DNA of 64,000 bases from Actinomycetota bacterium (lineage in GTDB: Bacteria; Actinomycetota; Coriobacteriia; Anaerosomatales; UBA912): contig JAGXSC010000021.1 in assembly GCA_018334075.1 (NCBI GenBank), positions 24,712-88,711 of the forward strand. Reading direction: 5' to 3'. The notes under the pieces are model-generated. The model saw only the letters and a list, made by a program, of their open reading frames with translations. It was not told the origin of the DNA and made no database searches. The stretch's first letter is position 1, and each line of letters starts with the position of its first letter. Positions 50,037 to 58,953 of the stretch are shown here, piece by piece. Both the position numbers and the translations under genes were made by a program.

Positions 50037-50465
50037 CTACTCGGCTCGAATCGCTTGCCAGTAAACTCTGATCGCGAAGATCAACGCCACTGAAATCAAT
50101 ATATACACCAACCCCAAGATTGGGCGAGATATCGCTGTCAATCTCAGGGCATGCCCAGCTGCCACCATCGTCAACACCATCAACCAGGATTGCCACGCGA
50201 AAAACCCACCGGCGCACCGGTCGCGACCCCGCTCAATGATACGCGAAGCTATACGTCGGGCCACTGGCTCCAGGAGGAGTCCCGACTTGAGCCAGCCGAG
50301 AGCGGCAGCGATGATCACCCACGGCAGCCACTTGATCTCTAGGGGTACCCAATAAACGCCGCGCGCTCCCAAAATCAGGGCTGCGCTGGTCCATACAGCC
50401 ATGGCCATCACCAGCTGAGCGCGGGCGCTTGCCCTTGGTTTGAGGCGATCGATCAGCGATGTCAA
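50037..50465 (-). CDS. hypothetical membrane protein
   Basis: The 142-residue protein has about four hydrophobic segments (~18-36, 47-66, 92-107, 115-137) separated by basic loops, with a predicted cytoplasmic N-terminus. No motif or family is recognised. It overlaps the DUF1385 gene by four bases and lies just before prfA, a position that suggests co-expression. Confidence 0.65.
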   Translation of the reverse strand: MTSLIDRLKPRASARAQLVMAMAVWTSAALILGARGVYWVPLEIKWLPWVIIAAALGWLKSGLLLEPVARRIASRIIERGRDRCAGGFFAWQSWLMVLTMVAAGHALRLTAISRPILGLVYILISVALIFAIRVYWQAIRAE

Positions 50466-51409
50466 GCCGCAAGCCCCTTTTCGCGCGCGATCACCCGCTC
50501 CATGGCTGCCACTGCCACCTCGATCATCTCCTCGTCGGGCTCACGTGTTGTCAGACGCTGCAACAATAGCCCCGGGGCCATCAGCACCTGAACGATAGGG
50601 TGCCCGGAGTGATTCCCCGCCCACTTGATCACCTCATACGCTGCACCGGCGATCAACGGCAGAAACATAAGACGCACGACGATGGTTACGAACAGCTCGA
50701 GGAAGCGACCCTCCACCCCAACGAACTCGATGATCGCTCTCATCGGCAGTACAGAATAGACGAAGAGTGCGACTATCATCACCATCAGCAAAAACGATGT
50801 ACCACACCTGACATGCTGTGTTGGATGATTCCGAATGATCGTTGCATCGAGCGGAAGACCTCTCTCATAGGCATGGATGGTCTTGTGCTCCGCCCCGTGA
50901 TAACCAAAGAGTCGCTGGATTTCGCGCATCCGGCTAATCACGACGATGTAGATCAGAAACGCGATTATCTGCAATACGCCGTCCACAAAGTTCCAGATAA
51001 ACGTCCGCTCCGTGATAGGACCCACCGCCCAGTTGGTGATCGCCGCCGGCACTATCACGAACAGTGCGATGGCCATTCCAATACCAAGAGCCATAGCCAA
51101 AGCTATCTCCTTGACATCCAGGCGCTCCTCTTCGGTATCTCCGGCCAGAGTGCTGGAAACGTGAAATGCCTTCATCGCCAGGACCATGGTTTCGTAAAAG
51201 CCCCAGATTCCACGTATTAGCGGCCGCCCAAGCCAGCGATGCTCGTCAACAGCGGTTTTGAGGTCGTGGTCCTCGACGTGGATCGACCCGTCCGCCACGC
51301 GTACCGCAACCGCCCAATTCTTCTTGCCGCGCATCATCACACCCTCAATGACCGCTTGGCCGCCGATGTGTGTGTGAGCGATTTTTCCCTGTATCTGTTC
51401 TTCAGTCAT
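50462..51409 (-). CDS. DUF1385 membrane protein
   Basis: The protein begins MTEEQIQGKIAHTHIGGQAVIEGVMMRGKKNWAVAVR, the diagnostic DUF1385 start, and contains YHGAEHKTIHAYERGLPL and RNHPTQHVRCGTSFLL with several membrane helices. ATG 51409 (315 aa) has AAAGGG just upstream. DUF1385 genes commonly neighbour prfA and rpmE in Gram-positives; the function is unknown. It overlaps the thyX end by 8 bases. Confidence 0.85.
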   Translation of the reverse strand: MTEEQIQGKIAHTHIGGQAVIEGVMMRGKKNWAVAVRVADGSIHVEDHDLKTAVDEHRWLGRPLIRGIWGFYETMVLAMKAFHVSSTLAGDTEEERLDVKEIALAMALGIGMAIALFVIVPAAITNWAVGPITERTFIWNFVDGVLQIIAFLIYIVVISRMREIQRLFGYHGAEHKTIHAYERGLPLDATIIRNHPTQHVRCGTSFLLMVMIVALFVYSVLPMRAIIEFVGVEGRFLELFVTIVVRLMFLPLIAGAAYEVIKWAGNHSGHPIVQVLMAPGLLLQRLTTREPDEEMIEVAVAAMERVIAREKGLAA

Positions 51410-52085
51410 CCCTTTGCACTCTCTCATACGGCTGGCCGCAGCTCATCTTACCCTCACGACACTTCCCGCGGCGGCAGGAAGCTCCCGCATCGAGAAAAAC
51501 ATAGGGCGCTGTAGGTGTGACCAGCTCCAGCATCCGGAGCGCAAGCCCGCGAATCTCCCACTGTGCCCTCTTGCAGCATCGAAGCTCGAAGAAGTGCAAC
51601 AGCTCCCGGATGTTCATGGTCACAACGATCTTGGTTTCCATCGCGTTTGGAAGCAGATAACGGGCGTCCTCCGGAGCAACGCCGGTCTCTATTAGGTCCC
51701 TGTAAGCCCTGAAAGCCGCAGTACAGTGGCCGAGAAACGCCTTGCGAGCTTCCGGGTCTGCCTCTACCTGCGGAGGAACAACGAAGACTGGCTCGTCCTT
51801 GTATGAAACGTAGCGCTGCGACTGCTGGTTGTAGCTGGCGAGGCGATGCCTGACAAGCTGGTGGGTCAACGCTCGGCTGACCCCCTCAATCGCAACTGTA
51901 TAGCTCGCGTGCTCAAGAGCGGAGTAGTGACCCGAGGTCATGATCGTGCGAAGCACACGCCTCACTTCCTCGGCGGTCATCTCGTCGAGTAGTTCGGCGG
52001 CGCCTACCGGTGCATAGCACAGACGGGCTGCGGCTGCGACCGCGCGTTCAGGCTGAGCCGTATGAAACAGCAGTCGCACATCCAT
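51402..52085 (-). CDS. thyX: FAD-dependent thymidylate synthase
   Basis: The 227-residue protein carries the ThyX signature RHRLASYNQQSQRY (RHRxxSxNxxSxR pattern) and SALEHASYTVAIEGVSRALTHQLVRHR. It methylates dUMP using methylene-THF and reduced flavin. ATG 52085 has AAGGG ten bases upstream. A dCMP deaminase and glyA nearby supply its two substrates. Confidence 0.93.
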   Translation of the reverse strand: MDVRLLFHTAQPERAVAAAARLCYAPVGAAELLDEMTAEEVRRVLRTIMTSGHYSALEHASYTVAIEGVSRALTHQLVRHRLASYNQQSQRYVSYKDEPVFVVPPQVEADPEARKAFLGHCTAAFRAYRDLIETGVAPEDARYLLPNAMETKIVVTMNIRELLHFFELRCCKRAQWEIRGLALRMLELVTPTAPYVFLDAGASCRRGKCREGKMSCGQPYERVQRDD

Positions 52086-52110
52086 GCGCAAAACGCCCTT
52101 CCAGCACTAG

Positions 52111-52515
52111 CTATTCGGCGCCTTTGCCGGTGGAAGCGGACTCGGATGCATCGGCCTCGCCGGAATCGACAGCCGACCGGGTCTCGAACTGGGCAGCTTT
52201 GGCGGCCCGCTGGGCCTCTTTGCCCGCACGCACGGCCTTCGCACTGAGCTGGGCCTCCTGCGCGGCCTTCTGACGAGCTTCGCGCTCGGCCGCTTCCTTC
52301 TGCAATACGCTGGATGCCGCATTGCCAAACTTGTTTGAGAAGCGCTGAACCCTTCCACCGGTATCCACAAACTTCTGCTTGCCGGTGTAGAACGGATGAC
52401 ACGAGGAGCAAAGCTCGACGTGCAATTCCGGCTTGGTAGAACGGGTCTCGAACGACTCGCCGCACGAGCAACGAACCAAAGCGGTCGTATACTCAGGATG
52501 AATTCCTTGACGCAC
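52111..52515 (-). CDS. rpmE: ribosomal protein L31 (zinc-binding form) with long C-terminal extension
   Basis: Residues 1-70 are L31: [20 protein letters not shown], the zinc ligands in CSCG and [24 protein letters not shown]. Another ~64 residues follow, rich in Ala, Glu and Lys ([32 protein letters not shown]), likely one long charged helix plus an acidic tail. Ordinary L31 has ~70 residues. GTG 52515 has GAGG ten bases upstream. Confidence 0.93.
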   Translation of the reverse strand: MRQGIHPEYTTALVRCSCGESFETRSTKPELHVELCSSCHPFYTGKQKFVDTGGRVQRFSNKFGNAASSVLQKEAAEREARQKAAQEAQLSAKAVRAGKEAQRAAKAAQFETRSAVDSGEADASESASTGKGAE

Positions 52516-52531
52516 TGAAGGTCACCTCTTT

Positions 52532-52562
52532 CAAAAAGCGCACCCGGTTTCCGACCGGATGC
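52532..52562 (-). terminator. terminator-like hairpin in the rpmE leader
   Basis: On the minus strand a 9-bp stem (GCATCCGGT with ACCGGGTGC, one wobble) and CGGAA loop are followed by GCTTTTTG, an intrinsic-terminator shape. It begins only a few bases after the predicted rpmE transcription start and ends ~17 bases before the GTG. It may stop read-through from rho, or act as an L31 autoregulatory leader, a class of structured leaders known in several bacterial groups. Confidence 0.65.
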
Positions 52563-52575
52563 AAACAGCCGAAGC

Positions 52576-52604
52576 AGAATAACACTGCGAAGTCGATATG
52601 TCGA
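52576..52604 (-). promoter_or_regulatory. rpmE: sigma70-type promoter for rpmE
   Basis: On the minus strand, -35 TCGACA (52599-52604, five of six matches) and -10 TATTCT (52576-52581, four of six) are separated by exactly 17 bp. The implied start lies near 52569, giving a leader of about 55 nt that contains the hairpin. Confidence 0.55.
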
Positions 52605-52673
52605 CACAAATATCCCTGTGGCAGGTGGCTAGCCAGGCTACGCGCTGGGGCCTGCGTCTGAGGAGTCCTTACC

Positions 52674-54029
52674 TTAGAGCTCGATGCCGCTCATATGCCT
52701 TTTCTCATCGGCTTTCTTGGCCATCTTGGAGAGAAACTCCTGATTGCTCTTGGTCTGTTTCAATCCCTTGATCAGCATGTCCATCGCGCGCTCCGGCGAG
52801 TCCACTCCGTGAAGTATGCGTCGCAAGCCCCAAACAAATGGCGCCTCGACTGGCTCGAGAAGCATCTCTTCCTTTCTCGTGCCGGAAGCGATGACATCGA
52901 TTGCGGGGAAGATGCGCCTGTCAGCCATGGAGCGATCGAGCCGCAGCTCCATATTTCCTGTGCCCTTGAACTCCTCGAATATGACCTCGTCCATCTTCGA
53001 TCCAGTATCGACCAAGGCTGTGGCCAATATAGTGAGCGAACCGCCGTTTTCGATGTTGCGGGCGGCTCCGAAAAACCGCTTCGGAGGATAGAGAGCTGTA
53101 GAGTCCACGCCTCCCGAGAGTATTCGGCCCGAAGCGGGAGTCGCCAGGTTGTATGCACGAGCCAGACGGGTTATCGAGTCAAGCAAGATGACAACGTTCT
53201 GGCCGGCCTCCACGAGCCGCTTTGCGCGCTCCATAAGCAGCTCGGCCACAGCAATATGGTTCTCGCTAGGCATATCGAAGGTAGACGAAACAACCTCGCC
53301 CTTGATTGAGCGCTGCATGTCAGTTACCTCTTCAGGGCGCTCGTCAACCAGAAGGCACATCAGGTAAACCTCTGGATTATTCGCGGTAATCGAAGCCGCG
53401 ATGTCCTTTAGCACGGTGGTCTTACCGGCCTTGGGTGGCGAAACGATGAGTCCTCGCTGTCCTTTGCCGATCGGAGCCACGAGATCCATGACCCTTGCGG
53501 TTATGAACTGCGGACCATGCTCCAAGCGAAGGCGCTCATCTGGATAGATCGGGGTTAGATCGCCGAAGCGCTTTCTAGAGCGCGACTCCTCGACCGGAAC
53601 ACCGTTTACTGTATCTACTCGCTGCAACGCCGAGTACTTCTCGTTGTCCTTCGGCGGTCTGACCTGACCTGAGATCATATCTCCACGCCGCAGATCCGAT
53701 CGTCTGATCTGGGACATCGAGCAGTAGACGTCTGTGTCGCCCGGCAGATATCCGCTCGTGCGTATAAACCCGTAGCCCTCCGACATTACGTCAAGGACGC
53801 CCTTGATCTCTACGAATCCCTCGACCTTGACCGAAGCCTCGAGTACGGCATCGACAAAATCGGCCTTCTTCTTCAAAGACTTGGTCTCCAGCGACAACTC
53901 GGTCGCCAGCGCCTTTAGCTCGGCTACTGTCTTAGCTTCCAGGTCCGCCCTGGTAACAGATGGCCGGGGTGGTTCCGCCTGATGCCCGGGGCCACCACGT
54001 CGTCCGCGTTTACGAGGTCTTGCGCTCAT
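52674..54029 (-). CDS. rho: transcription termination factor Rho
   Basis: The 451-residue protein has the N-terminal Rho domain (DLEAKTVAELKALATELSLE), the RNA-binding cold-shock domain (GVLDVMSEGYGFIR), Walker A SPPKAGKTTVLKDIA and the R/Q loops of the hexameric helicase. It lacks the long inserted N-terminal region common in actinomycetes, having only a short basic lead (RPRKRGRRGGPG). ATG 54029 shares one base with the stop of the transaldolase gene. Confidence 0.95.
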   Translation of the reverse strand: MSARPRKRGRRGGPGHQAEPPRPSVTRADLEAKTVAELKALATELSLETKSLKKKADFVDAVLEASVKVEGFVEIKGVLDVMSEGYGFIRTSGYLPGDTDVYCSMSQIRRSDLRRGDMISGQVRPPKDNEKYSALQRVDTVNGVPVEESRSRKRFGDLTPIYPDERLRLEHGPQFITARVMDLVAPIGKGQRGLIVSPPKAGKTTVLKDIAASITANNPEVYLMCLLVDERPEEVTDMQRSIKGEVVSSTFDMPSENHIAVAELLMERAKRLVEAGQNVVILLDSITRLARAYNLATPASGRILSGGVDSTALYPPKRFFGAARNIENGGSLTILATALVDTGSKMDEVIFEEFKGTGNMELRLDRSMADRRIFPAIDVIASGTRKEEMLLEPVEAPFVWGLRRILHGVDSPERAMDMLIKGLKQTKSNQEFLSKMAKKADEKRHMSGIEL

Positions 54030-54688
54030 CAATTTCCAACCTTCTCCCAGTCAGCGAGGAATGCTGCGATTCCACGATCGGTAAGTGGATGCTGAACGCA
54101 TCGCTCAAGAGTTGCCATCGGCACAGTGGCTATATCGGCGCCGATAAGGGCCGCCTGTAGCACATGCTCGGGGTGCCGGACGGAAGCCGCGATGACCTCC
54201 ACCTTGTGCCCAAAGTCATAGTTGCCCAGAGCCTGCACGATATTTGCCAGATGCTCTACGCCGTGCTCGGAGATGTCATCGAAACGGCCGATGAATGGCG
54301 ATACGTAAGCGGCGCCCGCACGTGCCGCAAGCAGGGCCTGGGGCACAGTGAAGCAAAGCGTCATGTTGACGTCAATGCCTTGCGCGAAAAGCTCCCTCGT
54401 GGCGGCCAATCCCTCGGGAGTCACCGGCACCTTGACAACCACATTGGGGTGCAAGGCCGCAAGAGCCTCTCCCTCGGCAACCATCTCTTCGCGATTCAGC
54501 GAAATAACCTCAGCCGAGACAGGACCTTCGACAATCTCGCATATCCTGACGATGTGCGCGTGAAAGTCCGCGACCGCACCGCCCTCGCGAGCGTAAAGTG
54601 TCGGGTTCGTCGTAACTCCCGCCAACACTCCCCAGCTTGCCGCCTTCTTAATCTCTTCGAGATTGGCGGTATCCAGGAAAAACTTCAC
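54029..54688 (-). CDS. tal: transaldolase / fructose-6-phosphate aldolase family (TalC-like)
   Basis: The 219-residue size fits the small TalC/MipB subfamily. MKFFLDTANLEEIKKAASWGVLAGVTTNPTL, the Schiff-base Lys in VVVKVPVTPEGL and YVSPFIGRFDDI are diagnostic. It either transfers dihydroxyacetone units in the pentose phosphate path or cleaves fructose-6-P. It lies directly upstream of rho, one base overlapping. Confidence 0.92.
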   Translation of the reverse strand: MKFFLDTANLEEIKKAASWGVLAGVTTNPTLYAREGGAVADFHAHIVRICEIVEGPVSAEVISLNREEMVAEGEALAALHPNVVVKVPVTPEGLAATRELFAQGIDVNMTLCFTVPQALLAARAGAAYVSPFIGRFDDISEHGVEHLANIVQALGNYDFGHKVEVIAASVRHPEHVLQAALIGADIATVPMATLERCVQHPLTDRGIAAFLADWEKVGN

Positions 54689-54726
54689 TTCTCTTCCCTC
54701 CTACTTGTAGATCACCAATGACAGAC

Positions 54727-55644
54727 CTACCGATGCGCGCCGTATTCGTCCTCTATCGCTAGCCGAACGACATGCTCGAGGACATCGGCAACGGTCAAAT
54801 CCAGTTGATGGCTGGCGAGGACGGGCGTTCCGTGCTCGCGAGCCAGATCCTCAATGTAATATCCGAGCAATCGAATATTGTCGAAATTTGAACGGTACCG
54901 CTCAAACGGACGTGTCCCGTCGGTCTGAATTTCCCGAATGTAAAAGTGACTGCGGTGCGAATCTTCGTCTTCCACCGAGATCACCAACTGCACGACCCGA
55001 GCATTCCTGAAGTAGCGTGGCTCGATGTAACCAGGCACGAGATGTATGCCCTCAAGAACCAGGCTATCTCCCTCGAGTACGGAGCGCTCAATAAGCGCCT
55101 TGACTCCGGTAGTCACTACCGCTGTCTGCTCACGAAACCCGACGATCACAGGGTTGGTGCCGTGTGGTACCGGAACTCGCAGACTTTGCCATGCGCTAAA
55201 CGCACTTTCGTGGATTGCTGGCATGAGGTCTTTGGTAAAGATACCACGCATTACCTCCCTAATGGAATCCGTAGATACAATTCTGGTAATTCCGAGTCTG
55301 TGGGCCACCTGTGTTGCAATAGTGGATTTCCCCACCCCCGTCGTGCCGCCAAGCATGACTATCAGCGGCTTGTCCATCTTCGAAATGGCGTGTAGCTGCT
55401 GGTAACGGAGCTTGTACTGCTCTCCGGCCAGCCGCTCAAGGTAATCTTGCGCCAGCTGCCTAAGCCTCTCCATCGTGATTGAAAGCTCGCCTGATGCGGT
55501 CAGCTCATCCTGCACACTTTGCGCTATCGCATACGCCTTCGCCGGACCGAGTCCTGTCGCCATGAACGATTGCGCAAGTAGTCCCTTGGAAAACGGCAAG
55601 CCATGGCGCTTGTCCGAGAGCACTATGTTCTTATTCTCTGCCAT
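54727..55644 (-). CDS. 2-phosphoglycerate kinase
   Basis: From ATG 55644 the protein has 305 residues. An ATP-cone-like N-terminal helical region (~15-85, LPFSKGLLAQSFMATGLGPAKAYAIAQSVQDEL) is followed by a P-loop kinase domain with GGTTGVGKSTIATQVAHRLG and STDSIREVMRG, as in archaeal 2-phosphoglycerate kinases that make 2,3-diphosphoglycerate. The start overlaps the cDPG synthetase stop by 14 bases. ATG 55659 is an alternative. The pairing with the synthetase supports the function strongly. Confidence 0.85.
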   Translation of the reverse strand: MAENKNIVLSDKRHGLPFSKGLLAQSFMATGLGPAKAYAIAQSVQDELTASGELSITMERLRQLAQDYLERLAGEQYKLRYQQLHAISKMDKPLIVMLGGTTGVGKSTIATQVAHRLGITRIVSTDSIREVMRGIFTKDLMPAIHESAFSAWQSLRVPVPHGTNPVIVGFREQTAVVTTGVKALIERSVLEGDSLVLEGIHLVPGYIEPRYFRNARVVQLVISVEDEDSHRSHFYIREIQTDGTRPFERYRSNFDNIRLLGYYIEDLAREHGTPVLASHQLDLTVADVLEHVVRLAIEDEYGAHR

Positions 55645-56998
55645 CGTCTCCGGATCCATTTCTTTGCAAGCCGCGATCGATGGCGAGCTCGGCAACCCTT
55701 AGCACCTCAGATGAGAGGTTGATGCTTTGATCAACAGGGATCGGCACATTGTCGCAGAGAACCGTACGTACGCCGGTTTCCTCACCTACGGCGGCTACAA
55801 CATCTATGGCAGCAGCCTTGAGCTCGGTCAAGAGCAGGTCATATCTGCCTTCAGCAGCGCGCATGTCCTGCCGAAGGAGAGTCCTGTTCGACAGGTGGGG
55901 GCTGAAGCCTACTACCTCGCATCCGTGAACCGACTCCAGGTGGGCGACAAGATTCGGCAAAACTTCAGGCGGCGCTGTCGTCGCGAAGAACACCCTGGCT
56001 CCCTCAACCGACTCGATGGGCTTTGGGCGAAATGTGGTCGCAATAGAGCGCATGCCGGGAGATATATCTTCGATTGCCTTGAGGATTCCCACTACCTCAT
56101 AGGGAGAAACCAGAGCGTCTTCCGCTGTTGCGATAACGACGAGATCGGCAAGGCCCAGCCTATAGGGCCCAAAATAATCGCGTACGTAAGTAACTCCTCG
56201 GCCAGCTCCCACCACCAGAATGTTCGCGTCTGCATGCACCGGCGGGATTGCTGCGCCTGAGCCCTCCAGGAATATGAGCTCTTTACCCAGTGTGTCTGCC
56301 AGTTGCGCACCCTCCACGACGTTGGAGAAGAAAGTCTCGCCTGCCATTCCGCCGCCGCAGCGCCTGCAGCCAACCGTAGTGACCCGGCTCATCACCGCGT
56401 CTTCGTAGTTGTCACTGCTCGCATGAACTCCCTTTCTGGCAAGTTCTAGCAGATCCTCGGTGGTCAACCTGATTTTTTCCCCGTAGATGAGCTCTGGTTC
56501 GGCGGGTCCTCCTCGGCCCATAGCCAAAACGCAGATGTCTCTCCCGGAAGCGGTAAGCTCACGAGCCACATACCCGGAGATTGCGGTCTTGCCGACCCTC
56601 TTTCCGGTGCCGATCAGGCCCAGGGTTGGAGTCCTTGTCGTGTGCCGCGATACGGGTGGCTTGAAGCTGAAGTCCGCGCCACGGTACTCGATCCCGCCCG
56701 AAAGCGCGACGCCGGCCAGCTTGAAGCGGTCCGCACTTGAAACCACAGGCTCGTCAGAGAGATCGATAGCGACATCCGGCTCGTACCTTCTTATCGCTTC
56801 ACGCAAGCCTGCTTCAGGCGAGTCCGCGAACACGACCGGCAAACCGTAAAGATCGCCACCCTTCTCGAAATCGACCTTCTCGGTGCCGCCGATAAAAACA
56901 GCCGCCAGTACCTCGTACTCACTCCTGAGGCCGTCGAGAGCGAAGCGAACAACCGGGGGGTAGTGTTCTCCGTCGATGAGCGCTATGGCCCTCATCAT
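55631..56998 (-). CDS. cpgS: cyclic 2,3-diphosphoglycerate synthetase
   Basis: The 455-residue protein matches the length of the Methanothermus enzyme. It has an N-terminal GEHYPPVVRFAL segment and a central P-loop GLIGTGKRVGKTAISGYVARELT, then VLAMGRGGPAEPELI, a CRRCGGGMAGETFFSNV cluster, and FLEGSGAAIPPVHADANILVVGAG. It cyclises 2,3-DPG with ATP to cDPG. GGAG lies 8 bases before ATG 56998, which overlaps the phosphoesterase stop. The three genes 54727-57825 form one coupled unit. Confidence 0.88.
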   Translation of the reverse strand: MMRAIALIDGEHYPPVVRFALDGLRSEYEVLAAVFIGGTEKVDFEKGGDLYGLPVVFADSPEAGLREAIRRYEPDVAIDLSDEPVVSSADRFKLAGVALSGGIEYRGADFSFKPPVSRHTTRTPTLGLIGTGKRVGKTAISGYVARELTASGRDICVLAMGRGGPAEPELIYGEKIRLTTEDLLELARKGVHASSDNYEDAVMSRVTTVGCRRCGGGMAGETFFSNVVEGAQLADTLGKELIFLEGSGAAIPPVHADANILVVGAGRGVTYVRDYFGPYRLGLADLVVIATAEDALVSPYEVVGILKAIEDISPGMRSIATTFRPKPIESVEGARVFFATTAPPEVLPNLVAHLESVHGCEVVGFSPHLSNRTLLRQDMRAAEGRYDLLLTELKAAAIDVVAAVGEETGVRTVLCDNVPIPVDQSINLSSEVLRVAELAIDRGLQRNGSGDDGRE

Positions 56999-57825
56999 CT
57001 TGGCGTCTCCACATCCACTGCGTCTTGCTCGGCAGGAAGGTCCTCGGAGCCCTCAATCCGCCATCCGAATCGACGCCTCTCGGGAGCCAGGTAATCCGCC
57101 ATAAGCACCGGATCGGAGTAGGGCTCCTTGAGCAGAATCCTGACCCGGGAACCGTCGAGCACCTCAATGATGTTGTAGCAGGGCCTCACGCGACCCCTGA
57201 GGCGATGCGTACAAGCGGTGCCCGCGTTGACGATAAGCATGCCTTCCAGGCGCCAGATGTTCGGAACGTGCTTGTGACCACAGAGCACAATATCCGTGCC
57301 GCACCGTGAGAGGGTTTTCAAGACGTCGCCCGCGTCGTAGACGATGTTTCGCTCGCGTCCCGTGTTTGGAACCGGCACCAGGTGATGGTGCATCGCGAAT
57401 ATCTTGGTCTCGTCAGAGTCAGAAAAGCGCTGCTCGATCCATCTGTAGCGATTTCTGCCTACTCGGCCAGCATCCAGATCCGGCTCACTCGAGTCGATCC
57501 CGAGCATTCTCACACAGCCCTGCCGAAGCTCCTGGCTCCGAGGCCCAAAGAACTCGGCAAAATGCTCATCACCCACGTTTCGCGCATCATGATTGCCGAG
57601 AAGAACCATGCGGTTCTGGCACTCAAGCCGGGATAGCAGGCGATGCGCCTGCTTGAACTCCTGACGAAATCCCTCGTCGGTCAGGTCTCCTGTGACGACG
57701 ACCATGTCCGGCTTGGCCTCGTTGAGCTCGTCGATTACGCGTGAAGCCAGGGAGGGTATGTGGTACCGTGACCCGCAGTGCAGGTCGGAGATTTGGATAA
57801 TGCGAACGGGCTTCGTTGCACTCAT
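56995..57825 (-). CDS. calcineurin-like metallophosphoesterase
   Basis: From ATG 57825 (GGAGAG upstream) the protein has 276 residues. All metal-site blocks of the calcineurin-like family are seen: ISDLHCG, VVTGDLTDEG, LLGNHDARN, MHHHLVPVP and LCGHKHVPN. It is coupled by overlap to the cDPG synthetase, so it may hydrolyse cDPG or a related phosphate ester; that is inference. A longer frame to 58128 lies within sppA and is rejected. Confidence 0.88.
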   Translation of the reverse strand: MSATKPVRIIQISDLHCGSRYHIPSLASRVIDELNEAKPDMVVVTGDLTDEGFRQEFKQAHRLLSRLECQNRMVLLGNHDARNVGDEHFAEFFGPRSQELRQGCVRMLGIDSSEPDLDAGRVGRNRYRWIEQRFSDSDETKIFAMHHHLVPVPNTGRERNIVYDAGDVLKTLSRCGTDIVLCGHKHVPNIWRLEGMLIVNAGTACTHRLRGRVRPCYNIIEVLDGSRVRILLKEPYSDPVLMADYLAPERRRFGWRIEGSEDLPAEQDAVDVETPR

Positions 57826-57856
57826 AGGCTCTCCACCGGAGTAACTGCAGCTAACA

Positions 57857-58849
57857 CTATCTGGGAAGTGGCTGTGCGCCAGGATGCGCGAGCATCTGCT
57901 GGAAAGACCCGATGCCCTCCAGCGCAGCAGAGACACCCAGGAGCAGGTCGAGCAGGGCGTCGTATTGCATCGCATCGTAGGTAACAATTCCAGGCTCGCC
58001 CACGATTCCTCCCAGCTCAGCGGCTCGATCGACAGCGTCGTTATAGGTGCCCAGCTTGTCGACAAGCCCCATATCCTTCGCCAGAAGTGCGGACCAGGCA
58101 AAACCTGTCGCCATCTCACGGACCTCATCCTCTGTCATATCGCGACCCTCGGCGACTACGCGAATGAACTCGTCATACGCCACATCTACCTCGGTCTGGA
58201 TAAGAGCGGTCTCCGTAGGCGTAAGAGAGCGAATCGGGCTGCCTGCACCCTTGTAATCGCCAGCGGTCAAAACCGTGAACTCTATACCGAGCTTGTCAAG
58301 AAGCCCGGCGATATTCGGAACCTGGGCAATAACACCGATGCTACCTATAGCCGAAGTCGGACTAGCCACGATTTCGTCGGCTTGAGCAGCTATCATGTAG
58401 GCGCCGCTCGCAGCCACATCCCCGACGCTGACCACGACAGGCTTTTCTTCCGAGGCTCTGGCAACCTCCATGGCAATCTCCTGGGAAGCCGCCACGGTCC
58501 CTCCCGAGGAGTCGATGCGAAGCAAGATCGCATGTACGGTCGGATCAGCGAGAGCCTGATCGAGCTGCTCCAAGACTCGCTCGGGCGTAGCAACTCCGTC
58601 AAACTCATTGCCTGTGCCAGCTATAAACCCTGTGATGTGAATAAGAGCGATGTTCTCTCCGGTTGGAAGCCAAGATTGTTGTGTAGTAGGCTGCGGAAAC
58701 GTCATATACAGCGCCAGCACCCCACAACAAGCGATAGCGCCAAGCGTGAGAACGGCAAAAACACCTACCGCCCACTTCCAGGCAGAGGACTTCCGTGGCG
58801 CCTCTGCGGTAACCGAGGTGATTTGCTCTTCCGGAACTAATTGATTCAT
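57857..58849 (-). CDS. sppA: signal peptide peptidase SppA-type S49 protease
   Basis: The 330-residue protein has a membrane anchor at about 27-50, then the S49 core: RIDSSGGTVAASQEIA, the nucleophile Ser in VVSVGDVAASGAYMIAAQAD, and the general-base Lys in LTAGDYKGAGSPIR. This is the short, single-domain form typical of Gram-positives. It degrades cleaved signal peptides in the membrane. Confidence 0.92.
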   Translation of the reverse strand: MNQLVPEEQITSVTAEAPRKSSAWKWAVGVFAVLTLGAIACCGVLALYMTFPQPTTQQSWLPTGENIALIHITGFIAGTGNEFDGVATPERVLEQLDQALADPTVHAILLRIDSSGGTVAASQEIAMEVARASEEKPVVVSVGDVAASGAYMIAAQADEIVASPTSAIGSIGVIAQVPNIAGLLDKLGIEFTVLTAGDYKGAGSPIRSLTPTETALIQTEVDVAYDEFIRVVAEGRDMTEDEVREMATGFAWSALLAKDMGLVDKLGTYNDAVDRAAELGGIVGEPGIVTYDAMQYDALLDLLLGVSAALEGIGSFQQMLAHPGAQPLPR

Positions 58850-58913
58850 GGGAGGTTCCTCTGTGAGTGCGGTCTACCCGAGAAAGCCGGGCATCCTGTG
58901 TTCAGTGTAGCCA

Positions 58914-58944
58914 TATATTCGCCGACTTCAGGTGCTAAGGTCAA
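58914..58944 (-). promoter_or_regulatory. sppA: weak promoter candidate for sppA
   Basis: On the minus strand TTGACC (58939-58944, five of six matches) is followed after ~18 bp by GAATAT, a poor -10. The gap holds no gene. Spacing and -10 quality leave this uncertain. Confidence 0.3.
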
Positions 58945-58953
58945 TACGCATGT

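Noticed and set aside
57884..58840. 318-residue plus-strand frame
   Set aside because: Antisense shadow of sppA.
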